From Lactobacillus sp. ESL0684 (GTDB lineage: Bacteria > Bacillota > Bacilli > Lactobacillales > Lactobacillaceae): a DNA stretch of 64,000 nucleotides. A program made the translations under genes and the position numbers. Location of the stretch: contig NZ_CP113941.1 of assembly GCF_029392675.1 (NCBI RefSeq), positions 1,825,245 through 1,889,244 on the forward strand, in the 5' to 3' direction. The notes under the pieces were generated by a model. That model saw only the letters and a program-made list of their open reading frames with translations. It ran no database searches and was not told where the DNA came from. Shown here in pieces: positions 17,450 to 27,151 of this stretch; the first letter of the stretch is position 1, and each line of letters begins with the position of its first letter.

Positions 17450-18743
17450 CAATCGTTGCCTCCCGGCGTAGTTTGGCTTGCTGATCAATCCGTTCACTGA
17501 CTTTAATTAGGGGCCACAATAACAGCAAATCAAGTAAAAATAGCATAAGTGCAAAAACTAGTGCTGACCAATTGCCGTTAGTTCCAAAAAACGGAATCAA
17601 AATTCCAGGTGTTCCAGTTAAAATAGGATATACACTGGCTGGTATCAAGTTCAAACTAATTGCGCTAGCTGCCAAAACCATATTAATTAGAGGTAAAGTA
17701 ACCATTGGCAACAAAAATAATGGATTTAAAATGATTGGCAACCCTAATGTAAACCCCACAGTTGAGCCAAACGCTGCCGGCAATAAATTAACTAGCGCCA
17801 ACGCTTCGATATTTGAATTTCTATGACGTAATAATATCAAGACAATCACAGCTAAGACCACACTTGCACCTCCCATAATGCCATAGCTATTAATCAAAGA
17901 ACTTCCCAAAAACTTGTAAGGAACTTGCCATGAATTACCGTGTTGCAATGCATACGTCAAATTTGCCGTAGTATAATTATTGCTGATTGCACCCGAAAGA
18001 GATTCTAACGGATAACCAATTCCTAACCAAGCTAAAGCTGTAACTAAAATTGACAACAGTAATACATCTCCTAAATTATCAGTTGTCTGTAGCCGCAACA
18101 CTATTCCGCGAAAACTACCCGAATTTGAAACCTTTAATTGTAATTCGTAAATGATAATTCCAAGCATAATTCCAAAAATTAACGAGACTAGCAATGGTAG
18201 GGCACTATTTTCAGCACGTCGCCGAATCCAACCAGCTGTTTCATTTGCAACTAACTGATACCGTGCCCCTAGCCAATGAAAGATTTGCCCCACTCCATAA
18301 CCAACCATCAATGCTATAAAAATGCCATTTACTTGCAAAAGGTTAGTTGTACCAAGCCGCTGGTTGACACTGCTTGATGCATACGAACAAAATAGTAAGA
18401 CTAAAACAGCTGATAGGCCAGCCATCGTTGAATCTTTGTGATAAATCCTGGCAGTATAGCGTGCCATAAAAAAAGCTGCATAAGCACCAAATGCACCAAA
18501 GGTTATACTTACCATCCCGCGACATACAAACGAACCACCATACCAAATATGATCTGACATAATTTTATCTAAATTGAAAATATTATAGATTAAGCCATTA
18601 GGTGAAAAAACCAATTTATTCATTAAGTCAAAGTATGAGCCAATTACAGTAATTGGCATTAGCATCACTAACGTTGCTTGTACACTGCGAAAAAACGAGC
18701 GTTCCTTAGTCCAAAGTATTAATTTAGTTACAAAATTTATCAT
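17436..18743 (-). CDS. degenerate PTS EIIC-like membrane protein
   Basis: 435 aa with about ten hydrophobic segments and the overall EIIC lactose/cellobiose layout, including the segment TLGLPIILNPLFLLP. Aligned by eye with the intact EIIC at 2375-3688, the conserved sugar-site His (GIH, residue 254 there) is Gly243 here (WLGIGYPLES), and the Glu of NEP (338 there) is Val329 (GSTVGFTLGLP). There is no IIA or IIB gene beside it. It is therefore unlikely to phosphorylate sugar and may be a sensor, scaffold or receptor. ATG 18743 follows AGGAT by 8 nt. First gene of the operon with the hydrolase and UvrA-like ATPase. Confidence 0.8.
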   Translation of the reverse strand: MINFVTKLILWTKERSFFRSVQATLVMLMPITVIGSYFDLMNKLVFSPNGLIYNIFNLDKIMSDHIWYGGSFVCRGMVSITFGAFGAYAAFFMARYTARIYHKDSTMAGLSAVLVLLFCSYASSSVNQRLGTTNLLQVNGIFIALMVGYGVGQIFHWLGARYQLVANETAGWIRRRAENSALPLLVSLIFGIMLGIIIYELQLKVSNSGSFRGIVLRLQTTDNLGDVLLLSILVTALAWLGIGYPLESLSGAISNNYTTANLTYALQHGNSWQVPYKFLGSSLINSYGIMGGASVVLAVIVLILLRHRNSNIEALALVNLLPAAFGSTVGFTLGLPIILNPLFLLPMVTLPLINMVLAASAISLNLIPASVYPILTGTPGILIPFFGTNGNWSALVFALMLFLLDLLLLWPLIKVSERIDQQAKLRREATIDVQK

Positions 18744-18897
18744 TATCAAAATCCTATTTTATACTATATTTTAGTAGCATCTTACTACTATTGTTTACTA
18801 CAGGTCAATCTAGCGAATTGCTCTACATATGCTTCAAGTGGGATAATATAATTAGTTACATTTTAGACGTTAAGTATTTAATTTAGAGGTTATTATT

Positions 18898-19560
18898 TTG
18901 AAAAAATTTACTGAGCAATTGCACCAAGCTGCTAGCAATCTTTGGCAACAAAGCATGCACCACCCTTTTATTAAACAACTAGAAGATGGTACATTGCCAC
19001 TTAAAAAGTTTCGTTTTTATCTATTACAAGATCGCTATTATCTAGAGGAGTTCAGTAAGTTTCATGAATTAGTCGCGCAACAAGCAGACACTGTGCAAAC
19101 GCAAAAATTTTTGCTTGATGGAGCCCAAAGTTTGCGAGATAGTGAAATAAGTATCCGCGAGCAGTTTTTCCAGCAATTAAAAATCACTTCTGCAGAAATT
19201 GCACAAACAGAGATTGCTCCGACTGCTTATAATTATGTAAACCACTTGCAGACAACCCTGCAGCGCGACGGCGTTAATTCAGCAGTAGCTGCGATTGTTC
19301 CTTGTTACTGGCTTTACCAAGAACTAGGTCAAGCTATGGCAAATTCTGGTTCACCGGTATCATACTACCAAGCTTGGATTGACACTTATGATAGTGATTG
19401 GTATGCCGTAAATGTTAAGCAAATTCTAACATTAACTGAGCAATTAGCCACTAATGCTACACTATCAGAACAACAAAAAATGCAACGGGCCTTTCTACGC
19501 AGCAGTTACTACGAATTACAATTCTGGCAAATGGCTTTGGATAAGGAAAAGTGGCAATAA
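18898..19560 (+). CDS. tenA: TenA/thiaminase II-family aminopyrimidine hydrolase
   Basis: Salvages the pyrimidine half of degraded thiamine by deamination, cytosolic. 220 aa, typical TenA size. The family segments HPFIKQLEDGTLPLKKFRFY and LLQDRYYL at the N-terminus, the candidate nucleophile Cys136 in AAIVPCYWLYQELG and the C-terminal YYELQFWQMA glutamate are present. The start is TTG, supported by AGAGGT 7 nt upstream. No thiamine genes or TPP riboswitch are adjacent. Confidence 0.9.
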   Translation: MKKFTEQLHQAASNLWQQSMHHPFIKQLEDGTLPLKKFRFYLLQDRYYLEEFSKFHELVAQQADTVQTQKFLLDGAQSLRDSEISIREQFFQQLKITSAEIAQTEIAPTAYNYVNHLQTTLQRDGVNSAVAAIVPCYWLYQELGQAMANSGSPVSYYQAWIDTYDSDWYAVNVKQILTLTEQLATNATLSEQQKMQRAFLRSSYYELQFWQMALDKEKWQ

Positions 19561-19627
19561 ATAAAATTAAGCGCTTATTTTATTGCAAAAATGCTATAAT
19601 AAAACTGTTTGTAGAGAGGAATTAATG

Positions 19628-19861
19628 ATGAGTAAGAAAAAAATCACCTTAAACGAAAAAGTTGAAAAACTAACCCAAAAATATCTGCAAGTTTCCGGTC
19701 TTGATCTAGACAAAGTAACCAATCAAGCTCTTGAAGCTTTCCTCGTTGAGCATTTAAATTCAAGTCAGATTAAAGAGGCACTCCAAGATACTGACAGTGG
19801 AGATTCTAAGTATACTGAGCAACTATTCCAGAGTACTCTTGATCATTTGAATCGATTTTGA
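19628..19861 (+). CDS. small conserved-looking hypothetical protein
   Basis: 77 aa starting MSKKKITLNEKVEKLTQKY. GAGAGGA lies 7 nt before ATG 19628, a -10 TATAAT is at 19595-19600, and a strong terminator follows, so expression as a single gene is likely. It is mostly helical with an acidic C-terminal third. The strand-helix-helix feel of the first 50 residues recalls small ribbon-helix-helix DNA-binding proteins, but I cannot assign a family. Confidence 0.65.
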   Translation: MSKKKITLNEKVEKLTQKYLQVSGLDLDKVTNQALEAFLVEHLNSSQIKEALQDTDSGDSKYTEQLFQSTLDHLNRF

Positions 19862-19878
19862 GTTAGATTAATTAAACT

Positions 19879-19909
19879 AAAAAAGAGCAGGTTCTTCTGC
19901 TCTTTTTTT
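19879..19909. terminator. terminator between small gene and DUF975 gene
   Basis: AAAAAAGAGCAG pairs with CTGCTCTTTTTT around loop GTTCTT; it is usable in both directions between convergent genes. Confidence 0.9.
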
Positions 19910-19924
19910 ATTTATAATTGATTC

Positions 19925-20623
19925 TTATTGGATTGTTCTAAACTTATCCCCTGCTATATTGCGATAGAAGTTTGCCTTAGTGGTTTGCTCATAAGGTATC
20001 AACCAAATAAAGCCTATTCCTAGCGTTAAGACCGCTAAAATGTCCCAACCAATGAAACTGAGATCTAACACAAACAACTCCCATTTATGGCCGTCCATTA
20101 GTTCACGGCTGGCGCTAATCCCCGTAGTTGGCCCAACTTCTTGTCCACTAGCAACCAGATCATTAACAATATAAGGTGTCATAGCATAAGAATAAGATTT
20201 AACTAGACCAGGAATAACTAACAACAACGTCCATAACCACTGGAAGATATAGCTGAGCAAGTAATTTAAGAATTCAGGAACAAATCGCCCATCTGTGAAA
20301 ACGGAAAACGCGCCACCAATTGCATGATCTTTGCGTCCTTCTAAAAAGTGCAAAAAGACAATTGCAGCACTTAACATTAAAAATCCTATGATAAAATTAC
20401 TACCAAAATTATTGGCTCGCCCAGCCCAAAAATTCGATGAAGAAAAGTTACCTGCTAATTGTTTATTATAGCTAGCTAAATCGAAACTATCGCTGGTAGT
20501 CGAAAAGGTGATTAATCCAAAAATAATATAAATAATTATCATGATTAAACCAATCGTTGCAGCCCAACCCCAATTACCATGAAGCTTGGCCTTAGCATTC
20601 TCTTTTAATTCTGCTCTAGTCAT
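19925..20623 (-). CDS. DUF975-family membrane protein
   Basis: 232 aa with the family opening MTRAELKENAKAKLHGNWG and about five hydrophobic segments; the C-terminal region has a SRELMDGHKWELFVLDLSF stretch typical of this family. Function unknown. The start follows GGGAGG, and a TATAAT on the minus strand (20658-20663 area) gives it its own promoter, downstream of the hairpin RNA at 20684-20820. Confidence 0.85.
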   Translation of the reverse strand: MTRAELKENAKAKLHGNWGWAATIGLIMIIIYIIFGLITFSTTSDSFDLASYNKQLAGNFSSSNFWAGRANNFGSNFIIGFLMLSAAIVFLHFLEGRKDHAIGGAFSVFTDGRFVPEFLNYLLSYIFQWLWTLLLVIPGLVKSYSYAMTPYIVNDLVASGQEVGPTTGISASRELMDGHKWELFVLDLSFIGWDILAVLTLGIGFIWLIPYEQTTKANFYRNIAGDKFRTIQ

Positions 20624-20683
20624 TACTATTCCTCCCTGCTACTTAATTAACCACATTATACTCTTACTGTGCAATAAAAAGAC

Positions 20684-20820
20684 ACTAAAAAAGCCTAGTT
20701 CCACCAACATCGGAACTAAGCTCACACAGTGTAAAACCGCCACTACTGACCACATATAGAAGTTAGCATTTTCGCTACCGGAGAAAATGAATACTTTCTC
20801 GTGGCGGCACAACAAAATTT
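20684..20820 (-). ncRNA. candidate structured small RNA / 3' UTR element with terminator
   Basis: Read on the minus strand: CCGCCAC (20807-20801) pairs with GTGGCGG (20743-20737), closing a 57-nt loop that holds GAGAAA/TTTCTC and TAGC/GCTA hairpins. A terminator follows (20722-20684: AGCTTAGTTCC with GGAACTAGGCT, then TTTTTT). The multi-helix fold is more than a plain terminator needs. It lies behind the dlt-linked hydrolase gene, so it could be a processed 3' UTR or an independent RNA. I do not recognise an Rfam family. Confidence 0.45.
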
Positions 20821-20847
20821 TAGCATGCTATAGCATAAAAGACAAGT

Positions 20848-21822
20848 CTAACCTGTTATATTTTCATTACTGGGCTTTACATCAAGCAGCTGCCACATTA
20901 AAGCATCAATTTCAGGTTTTAATCGATCAAATTGACCGTGACGCGTGCGATTTGATTGAATAATAATCATCGTCTTAGCATCATTTGTACTACGCATAAA
21001 AGTATAATATCCAGCACCAGCTCCATTAGCCGTCTTTAATTTTAACTGATCATCGTTATAAAACCCTCCACCATAATAATACGGCGGTTGAGAGTGGTAT
21101 AGCTGCTTGCGACTTTTGGCTGACAGTAATTTACCTGCTAAGATATAGTGCAATGTTTTAACTATATCATGATTGGACATGACAATTGACCCGGCACCAA
21201 GCTCATTATGGGCATCACGCAAAGCCTGCTTACGTCTAATTGGAACATATTGACCACGATGATATTGCATTCCCATTGCCAAGCCACTTGCTTGCAATTG
21301 CTCAGGATTAGCCCACAAAAACGCGGTCTGTTTTAATCTTAGTGGTTTAATATAAAGCTGGTTAAATAATTGTTCATAGCTCTTGTGCGTGACTTTACTC
21401 ATAACCGCACATAAATACACATAATTTAGCGAACTATAATACCATTGGCCTAACATTTGGGGCTTAAAAATAGTTTTGGCAATATCACGTTGCAAATTAT
21501 CTTCATCAGAAATAAAGTACTCAGAGCCAAGTTTCGCTCCTGGTTCGAGTTCAAGGCCTGCTGTCATCGTCAATAGATGTTTAATTGTTACCTTTTTAGC
21601 ACCCGGAACATCCGGCAAAAACTTATCTAGTCGATCATGCAAGCTTAATTTGCCCGCTTGTACTTCGTGCATTACCATTGCTGCAGTCATCGACTTTTGA
21701 ACTGAATTAATTAAATAACTAGTGTCAGTGGTATTTTCTGTAGCATAATTGAGCAAAGTCTTACCGTTCCTAAGAACTAAAACTGAACCCTTAATCCCCA
21801 GAACTGCAATTTGCTGGCGCAC
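20848..21822 (-). CDS. serine hydrolase of the beta-lactamase/PBP4* family
   Basis: 324 aa. The SxxK motif is in NSVQKSMTAAM, the second motif is YSSLNY, and the third-motif region is NGAGAGYYTFM. Start GTG 21822 overlaps the dltD stop (TAGTG), so it is the last, coupled gene of the dlt operon. Its position suggests D-alanyl ester or peptide hydrolysis, but that is inference. Unlike many surface serine hydrolases it has no signal peptide or anchor from this start, which is odd for an enzyme linked to a surface modification pathway. Confidence 0.82.
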   Translation of the reverse strand: MRQQIAVLGIKGSVLVLRNGKTLLNYATENTTDTSYLINSVQKSMTAAMVMHEVQAGKLSLHDRLDKFLPDVPGAKKVTIKHLLTMTAGLELEPGAKLGSEYFISDEDNLQRDIAKTIFKPQMLGQWYYSSLNYVYLCAVMSKVTHKSYEQLFNQLYIKPLRLKQTAFLWANPEQLQASGLAMGMQYHRGQYVPIRRKQALRDAHNELGAGSIVMSNHDIVKTLHYILAGKLLSAKSRKQLYHSQPPYYYGGGFYNDDQLKLKTANGAGAGYYTFMRSTNDAKTMIIIQSNRTRHGQFDRLKPEIDALMWQLLDVKPSNENITG

Positions 21823-23129
21823 TAATTCTCTTTTAAATTTTCTTTTTGACTTTCCGTCTGTGGACTGGAATTGTTCAAACTAACAACAGAAGGCTTTTTT
21901 TGCCATTTTTTGGAATAAAAATAATTGTGCAGATTGTAGTTATAACGGATATTATCCTTCGCCATAAATGGCTTAACCGCCTCATCAACAGCTACCCAGC
22001 CACGCCAACCAAGATGAATCGTATCTTCCATAAAATACTTTTCACCACCACGATTGGACAAATCTGCAATATTTTCAAAGCCTTGACTCTCAAGTTGATA
22101 CTTAATTTTAGAGACCGACTTTTGATACATAGTCTGAGATAGCCCAGTATAGCTAGCCCACTTTTGATTGATCGGTGGGATAACAAATAAAACATTGGTA
22201 TGCTGTTTGGCAAATTGATGCAACATCAGCTCAAAGTCACTATACTCAACCGATTTAGTATAGTTAAAGTGCTGTTGACTACCCTTTAACTTACGCAAAT
22301 TACGCTTATTTAACCGTAATTTGTAAAAGCTATTATTTATACCAAATGAATTTGAGTTAGTATGACTAGCAGCTTGCTCGTCTGCAACTTCATCAAGTTT
22401 TGCTAGGGAATATTTCCCGGGTAATAACTTTGCCTGCTTTTCAATTTTAGGCTTACGATCACGCAATTGAAATGAACTAAAGAACTTATCTTCATTATCC
22501 AGCATCCGTCGTTGTCCCTCTAAAGCAAAACGCTGTGTTGCAGAAATTTGCTGACCGTGAGCAATTCGTTTCATTGCTGCCTTAACTTCACCTTTAATTT
22601 CCGGCATTTGTAAAAATCGCTTGGCTGCGTATTGATTAGCCTTATTAAGACTTTTAATGCCTAACAAGAAGTTGCAAGCCTGCAACGGCGAATAATACAA
22701 CGTAAATGCGTTAGGATCTTGACCCTTTTTAGTGAACCATTGTGGAGAGATAATCACAACCGCCTTTTTGTTGCGCATTTGCTTAGTCGTACCTTGCATC
22801 CCCAAAAATTGTGCTAAAGATTGACTACCTGGTCCACCCAATAAAAATGGCTGATAATCGCGATGGTACTTTTCTGCTAAAACACTTGGATGTAGCGGAT
22901 CCATCCGCGATAATTCACTAGAGCCATAAAACGGAACATACCCATCATCATAAGCATTTTGCTTCATTCGTGAGCCCTTGAAAACCGTTGTAGTTTGTGA
23001 ATTAGCGGCTTGATAGATTGACTCTTTGGAAAAAGTTCGCTCCCAAGGCAACAAAAAAATTACCAACAACAAAATAACAGCGCAAATAACTGGGCCAAAA
23101 ATCTGCCACAGTCGGCGTTTGTTACTCAT
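21822..23129 (-). CDS. dltD: D-alanyl-lipoteichoic acid biosynthesis protein DltD
   Basis: 435 aa, with N-terminal membrane anchor ([13 protein letters not shown]) and an outward SGNH-like domain: YGSSEL (catalytic Ser) near residue 70 and [10 protein letters not shown] with Asp and His near the end. DltD is needed for the final transfer of D-alanine to teichoic acids outside the membrane. Its ATG overlaps the dltC stop by 8 bp. Confidence 0.95.
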   Translation of the reverse strand: MSNKRRLWQIFGPVICAVILLLVIFLLPWERTFSKESIYQAANSQTTTVFKGSRMKQNAYDDGYVPFYGSSELSRMDPLHPSVLAEKYHRDYQPFLLGGPGSQSLAQFLGMQGTTKQMRNKKAVVIISPQWFTKKGQDPNAFTLYYSPLQACNFLLGIKSLNKANQYAAKRFLQMPEIKGEVKAAMKRIAHGQQISATQRFALEGQRRMLDNEDKFFSSFQLRDRKPKIEKQAKLLPGKYSLAKLDEVADEQAASHTNSNSFGINNSFYKLRLNKRNLRKLKGSQQHFNYTKSVEYSDFELMLHQFAKQHTNVLFVIPPINQKWASYTGLSQTMYQKSVSKIKYQLESQGFENIADLSNRGGEKYFMEDTIHLGWRGWVAVDEAVKPFMAKDNIRYNYNLHNYFYSKKWQKKPSVVSLNNSSPQTESQKENLKEN

Positions 23130-23361
23130 TTGCTAATTCTTCCACCTTTGCCACGATCTTATTCGGAGTATCCCATTCACTGCGATCAAACTCGGAAACT
23201 GGTACATCAATTGCAAACTTTTCCTGCAAGTTAAGCAGCATTTGCACGCTAGCCATTGAATCCATTAAGCCATCATCAAAAATATTCTCATCCATTTTAT
23301 CTGACAAATCTTCACCAGTTAAATCTTGTAAAATCGCTAAAACTTCTTTTTTAATATCCAT
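23122..23361 (-). CDS. dltC: D-alanyl carrier protein DltC
   Basis: 79 aa from ATG 23361, after AGAGG. Carrier with the phosphopantetheine serine Ser35 in [10 protein letters not shown]. DltA loads D-alanine on the thiol, and DltB/DltD use it. A longer frame overlapping dltB is not needed. Confidence 0.95.
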   Translation of the reverse strand: MDIKKEVLAILQDLTGEDLSDKMDENIFDDGLMDSMASVQMLLNLQEKFAIDVPVSEFDRSEWDTPNKIVAKVEELANE

Positions 23362-23390
23362 AATAAAAAACCTCTTAAATATAACTTTCT

Positions 23391-24629
23391 TTACATCCAG
23401 CCGAACCATAGTTGACTAAGAAACCCAGAAAAAATCAAAAAACTAAAACAAACTACGTTAAATGTTGTAAATATCGCTAAACCATGCGTAAACTTATTCG
23501 ATGGCAGTAAGCCCTTGTGCCGCTTTTTAAAACGGAGCCAAGCATCATTAATAATAATTGCAGTTGCATGAAAAATCCCATAAACAATGTAGTACCAAGT
23601 CAAGCCATGCCAAAATCCCATAACTAGAAAGAGTAACAGATACGCAACCTGTGATAACCTAACAGGATTCTTGAACAACTTTTTCTTCATCGCAAAGAAT
23701 GTAAACCGCATATAAATGTAGTCCCGAAACCAAAACGATAAAGTCATATGCCAGCGATTCCAGAACTCTTTAATATTGGGAGCACTAAATGGTTTATTAA
23801 AGTTCATTGGCGTGTGAATTCCCATGAAATATGAGATCGCCACTGCAAACAATGAATAACCAGCAAAGTCAAAAAACAAGTACATACTGTAACAATACAT
23901 GTAGGCTACAAGCGACCATGATAATTTTAATCCACCATGCGCTGTTCCAGCAATCAAAGCCGCCTTACTTAATCTTGGCAGCCAATAAGTCCCAAAGAAC
24001 CAACCCAAAACGAACTTATACAAAAAGCCTTGAAATAAATAGCGCACCGCATGACTTAAATCATCGAGATACTGCGACCTCTGGGGAGCCGAATTAGCGT
24101 CCTTAGCAAACCTACGATAACGATCAATTGGTCCCGATGAAAAAGTCGGGAAAAATAGTAGAAATCTTAGATAAGTACTGAAACTTACTTCTTTGATTGC
24201 CCCATCGCGAATCTCCATAATCACTTGCACTGTCTTAAAGGTAATATAGGAAATACCCAAAAAAGCAAGTACACCTGGGATTTTAGCTTTGGGGAAAGCT
24301 GTTTGTACTTTTACTAAAATGAGCGGTATAATCGCCGCAATCACTGCTAGATAAAAGATCCAGGTTTTATTTTTACCCACCTTACGATAGTATAAATAAG
24401 CATAGGTTAAAAGTAATTCCAATACCAAATAAACGATCAGGCTAACACCTTGTTGCCATTTATCAGCATCAAAAATCAGAAATAAGAAGACTAATGAAAA
24501 AACAGCTTCATAAGTTTTAAATCTGTGTCCGTGATATAGACCAACAATCATTGGAATTAACCCAATGATCAAATACAAAAAATACTGCGGATTGGCGTAA
24601 GGCTGTAAGTTAATGAAGTTAAGATGCAC
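23391..24629 (-). CDS. dltB: D-alanyl transfer protein DltB (MBOAT)
   Basis: 412 aa multispanning O-acyltransferase of the MBOAT family. [21 protein letters not shown] is cut here to its key parts ([17 protein letters not shown] region) and the catalytic histidine is in [10 protein letters not shown]. It passes D-alanine from DltC across the membrane. Start GTG overlaps the dltA stop (TAGTG). Confidence 0.95.
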   Translation of the reverse strand: MHLNFINLQPYANPQYFLYLIIGLIPMIVGLYHGHRFKTYEAVFSLVFLFLIFDADKWQQGVSLIVYLVLELLLTYAYLYYRKVGKNKTWIFYLAVIAAIIPLILVKVQTAFPKAKIPGVLAFLGISYITFKTVQVIMEIRDGAIKEVSFSTYLRFLLFFPTFSSGPIDRYRRFAKDANSAPQRSQYLDDLSHAVRYLFQGFLYKFVLGWFFGTYWLPRLSKAALIAGTAHGGLKLSWSLVAYMYCYSMYLFFDFAGYSLFAVAISYFMGIHTPMNFNKPFSAPNIKEFWNRWHMTLSFWFRDYIYMRFTFFAMKKKLFKNPVRLSQVAYLLLFLVMGFWHGLTWYYIVYGIFHATAIIINDAWLRFKKRHKGLLPSNKFTHGLAIFTTFNVVCFSFLIFSGFLSQLWFGWM

Positions 24630-26143
24630 TACTCATTAACCTCCTTTATAACCGTTTTGATATCAACCTTACCATTCTGTGAAATCGGTAATTGTTCACG
24701 GTAAAGACAACGCTGCGGAATCATGTACGGCATAATATCTTTGGTTAAACTAGCCCTAATCTGTTTAGTAATTTCAGCTTCCGTAAACTTTTTTTTGGCC
24801 GATGCCTTTAACTTAATTACAGCAACAATTTGCTTAACGGTATGATCTTGATTATAAATGGGAGCAGCCACCCCCACATCAACTAATTTATTTTTATTTA
24901 AATAATGATTAATCTCTTCTAGTTCAATCCGATAACCATTAAATTTAATCTGAAAATCAATTCGTCCACGATAAAAGAGTAAGCCATTTTCAAAAAATCC
25001 TTCATCACCTGACCGATGACTAGGATATTGACTATCTGATGCTTTAAAGAAGGCAGCAGACGTTTTAGCGGGATTATTTAAATATCCTTTAGAAACACTG
25101 GGACCGGCAATGACAATCTCACCTTCATTTGGCTCATCACCTTTGGATTGATCAATTGTAATCGTCGTATCAGCCTTAACGCGTCCAATTGGCAAACGAT
25201 CATACTGCACTAAAATATCATCAGTGATCTCAACCTCAGTCACTGCAACTGTTGTTTCAGTTGGTCCATAGGTATTAAAAATCTTACTTTGTGGAAACTT
25301 CTGCTTAAGCTGCGTTACTTCATTGTGGGGCAGTTCTTCACCGCAAAACATAAAATGTGACAAATTAGGATGATACTCTGCCGTAAAAGTTTTATCCAAA
25401 AAACACATTTGTGCAAATGATGGAGTAGAAACCCAAACATTAAATTGTAATTTAGGTAAAGTCGCAAACAACTGCGCAAAGTTTTCTGTTACCTCATGAG
25501 GCAGTGCAACTAGTTTACCCGCAGTTACCAATGCAGGATAAAGACTCATTACCGAAAGATCAAACGAGTATGGCGCCTGCGCCAAAAAACTTGGATTTTT
25601 GGGCAATGCAAAATCAGTTATTATCCAATTAACAAAGCTAAGTAAATTATTATGACTAATTTGCACGCCTTTAGGTTTGCCACTAGTTCCTGAAGTAAAA
25701 ATGATATAAAAGTTATCATCACCATGAACAAAATTTGCTGAATCTAATTCAACATCAGTATTTTCAACTTGATTCGGTTTAACTACTTGAACTTTAGGCA
25801 TAGCAATTTTAGGTAATTGATCAATTGCTAAAACAGCTTCGCTTTGCGCAATCTCCTGAATCATTACTAATCGCTCAGCATTCGAATAACTAGCAATTGG
25901 AATATAGGCATGTCCAGCCTTGACACATCCCAAAAAACTAGCCACCATTTCAAAAGTTTGACCACCCCAAATCATTACAGGACTAGCTGGTGAAAGATTT
26001 AGCTGATTGATTTTATTTGCCCAAGCATCTGAACGTTGTTTCAAATCGCCATAAGTATTGGTTTGACCAAGATAATCATAAGCAATACGATCTGGATTAG
26101 CTAAAGCAATTTCATCAATTTTTTTAATTATATCTTTGATCAT
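24629..26143 (-). CDS. dltA: D-alanine--carrier protein ligase DltA
   Basis: 504 aa adenylation enzyme. IIFTSGTSGKPKGVQIS (P-loop), NTYGPTETTVAVTE, YRGRIDFQIKFNGYRIELEE and the C-terminal lysine in QNGKVDIK are all in place. It activates D-alanine and loads DltC. RBS GGTGGTG lies between the dltX stop and this ATG. Confidence 0.96.
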   Translation of the reverse strand: MIKDIIKKIDEIALANPDRIAYDYLGQTNTYGDLKQRSDAWANKINQLNLSPASPVMIWGGQTFEMVASFLGCVKAGHAYIPIASYSNAERLVMIQEIAQSEAVLAIDQLPKIAMPKVQVVKPNQVENTDVELDSANFVHGDDNFYIIFTSGTSGKPKGVQISHNNLLSFVNWIITDFALPKNPSFLAQAPYSFDLSVMSLYPALVTAGKLVALPHEVTENFAQLFATLPKLQFNVWVSTPSFAQMCFLDKTFTAEYHPNLSHFMFCGEELPHNEVTQLKQKFPQSKIFNTYGPTETTVAVTEVEITDDILVQYDRLPIGRVKADTTITIDQSKGDEPNEGEIVIAGPSVSKGYLNNPAKTSAAFFKASDSQYPSHRSGDEGFFENGLLFYRGRIDFQIKFNGYRIELEEINHYLNKNKLVDVGVAAPIYNQDHTVKQIVAVIKLKASAKKKFTEAEITKQIRASLTKDIMPYMIPQRCLYREQLPISQNGKVDIKTVIKEVNE

Positions 26144-26158
26144 TTAATTAGCACCACC

Positions 26159-26311
26159 TTAAAATTCATTGTATATAAAATGAACTGAATTAAGACCGCT
26201 ATATTGATATAAATAGATTAATGCCATTAAAATAAGGCAGTAGATAATTGTTGTTAAAACAAACTTCCCTAAGCGTTTGCTTTTTGAATCAACCTGCTCT
26301 TTTTTACTCAT
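26159..26311 (-). CDS. dltX: teichoic acid D-Ala incorporation-associated small protein DltX
   Basis: 50 aa: basic N-terminus MSKKEQVDSKSKRLGKF, one membrane helix (VLTTIIYCLILMALIYLY) and the diagnostic C-terminal end FIYNEF. Start follows GAGGAAG. It is the first gene of dltXABCD, 15 bp before dltA. DltX is a conserved partner of the D-alanylation machinery, and the C-terminal motif is thought to take part in transfer. Confidence 0.93.
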   Translation of the reverse strand: MSKKEQVDSKSKRLGKFVLTTIIYCLILMALIYLYQYSGLNSVHFIYNEF

Positions 26312-26424
26312 ATTTCTTCCTCAACAAACAAATATACTTAACTGTTATAGTACTACATATTGTTATGAGACATAGAATTATGCCTAGTCCTTTACTAAAT
26401 TTAAATATTTTATCGGCATCAGTT

Positions 26425-26748
26425 TCATCTATTCAGTTTCTTACAGTTGCTATAAGCTAAGTAAATTGGAATGAATACAATAAACGAAACACATAAAAGT
26501 GAAAAAATCATTAATATTTGTAAATTTTTCGGCTTAGTCCAACGCTGATTATTAGCAGTTACCAACAAATAAATTGCAAACACTACAATTACTAACAATT
26601 GCAGCAAAAATAAATATGAATTATTACCAAAACTTGATTGACTAGCAATCTTGTAAAAATAGAGCCAGCCTGAAGCAGGCAGTAAGCACAGCCAGCCTGA
26701 AAATCTTAGCCAAAAAACGGTTTTTTGCTGATACTTTTGAGATTCCAT
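26425..26748 (-). CDS. small multispanning membrane protein upstream of dltX
   Basis: 107 aa from ATG 26748 (RBS GAGGAG 4-5 nt upstream; a slightly longer frame starts with TTG). About three hydrophobic segments: WLRFSGWLCLLPASGWLYF, LFLLQLLVIVVFAIYLLV and ILMIFSLLCVSFIVFIPIY, with a short charged tail. No family recognised. It is co-directional with dlt and ends 113 bp before dltX, so it may be co-transcribed. Confidence 0.72.
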   Translation of the reverse strand: MESQKYQQKTVFWLRFSGWLCLLPASGWLYFYKIASQSSFGNNSYLFLLQLLVIVVFAIYLLVTANNQRWTKPKNLQILMIFSLLCVSFIVFIPIYLAYSNCKKLNR

Positions 26749-26907
26749 ATTTCTCCTCTGTGTCAAATAATGACAATAATCTGATTTGCTAAAACACTAT
26801 TAATTATAACAAGTGATGCTAAAGCAAACAATTTTGGGATTATGAACAAAATAATTATTTTTAATTTCGTCATACTTTTTTCACATTTATCGATTATACT
26901 AAAAGTG

Positions 26908-27066
26908 TAATGTAGCAAAACAAAAAAGTTTGCTATATTACAATCAACTTTTTTGTTTTTCATTCATACTCCTCCAAGTATAAATAATGAAACAAATTAA
27001 ATGACTTTATAAGTCAATTTTATATCTATCCCTTTCGACTCACGTGTGTTGCGTGGGTTTTTCTTT
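26908..27066 (+). ncRNA. small RNA 1 with anti-SD hairpin loop (csRNA-like)
   Basis: A -10 TATACT is at 26895-26900. The 5' stem TGTAATGTAGCAAA pairs with TTTGCTATATTACA (one G-U). Then comes hairpin TTTCATT..AATGAAA enclosing ATACT-CCTCCA-AGTAT, which puts CCUCC in a loop, then TGACTT/AAGTCA, then a terminator ACTCACG/CGTGGGT followed by TTTTT (27039-27064). No ORF with a ribosome site is present. Layout and CUCC loop resemble the CiaR-controlled csRNAs of streptococci; no clear CiaR site was seen. Confidence 0.65.
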
Positions 27067-27151
27067 CTCCTTTAACAGTTCTAAAGAAATTCTTTACCAT
27101 TTCGTAAGACTTTTTCCATGCTTAATTCATAATTTCAAGCTATTATATAAA

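Noticed and set aside
20737..20807. tRNA-like gene
   Set aside because: 7-bp end stem and length fit, but there is no T-arm GTTC, no D-arm GG and no anticodon arm; the two inner hairpins do not form a cloverleaf.
26763..26963. 66-aa ORF on the minus strand
   Set aside because: No ribosome site, AT-rich, and it overlaps the small RNA promoter region.
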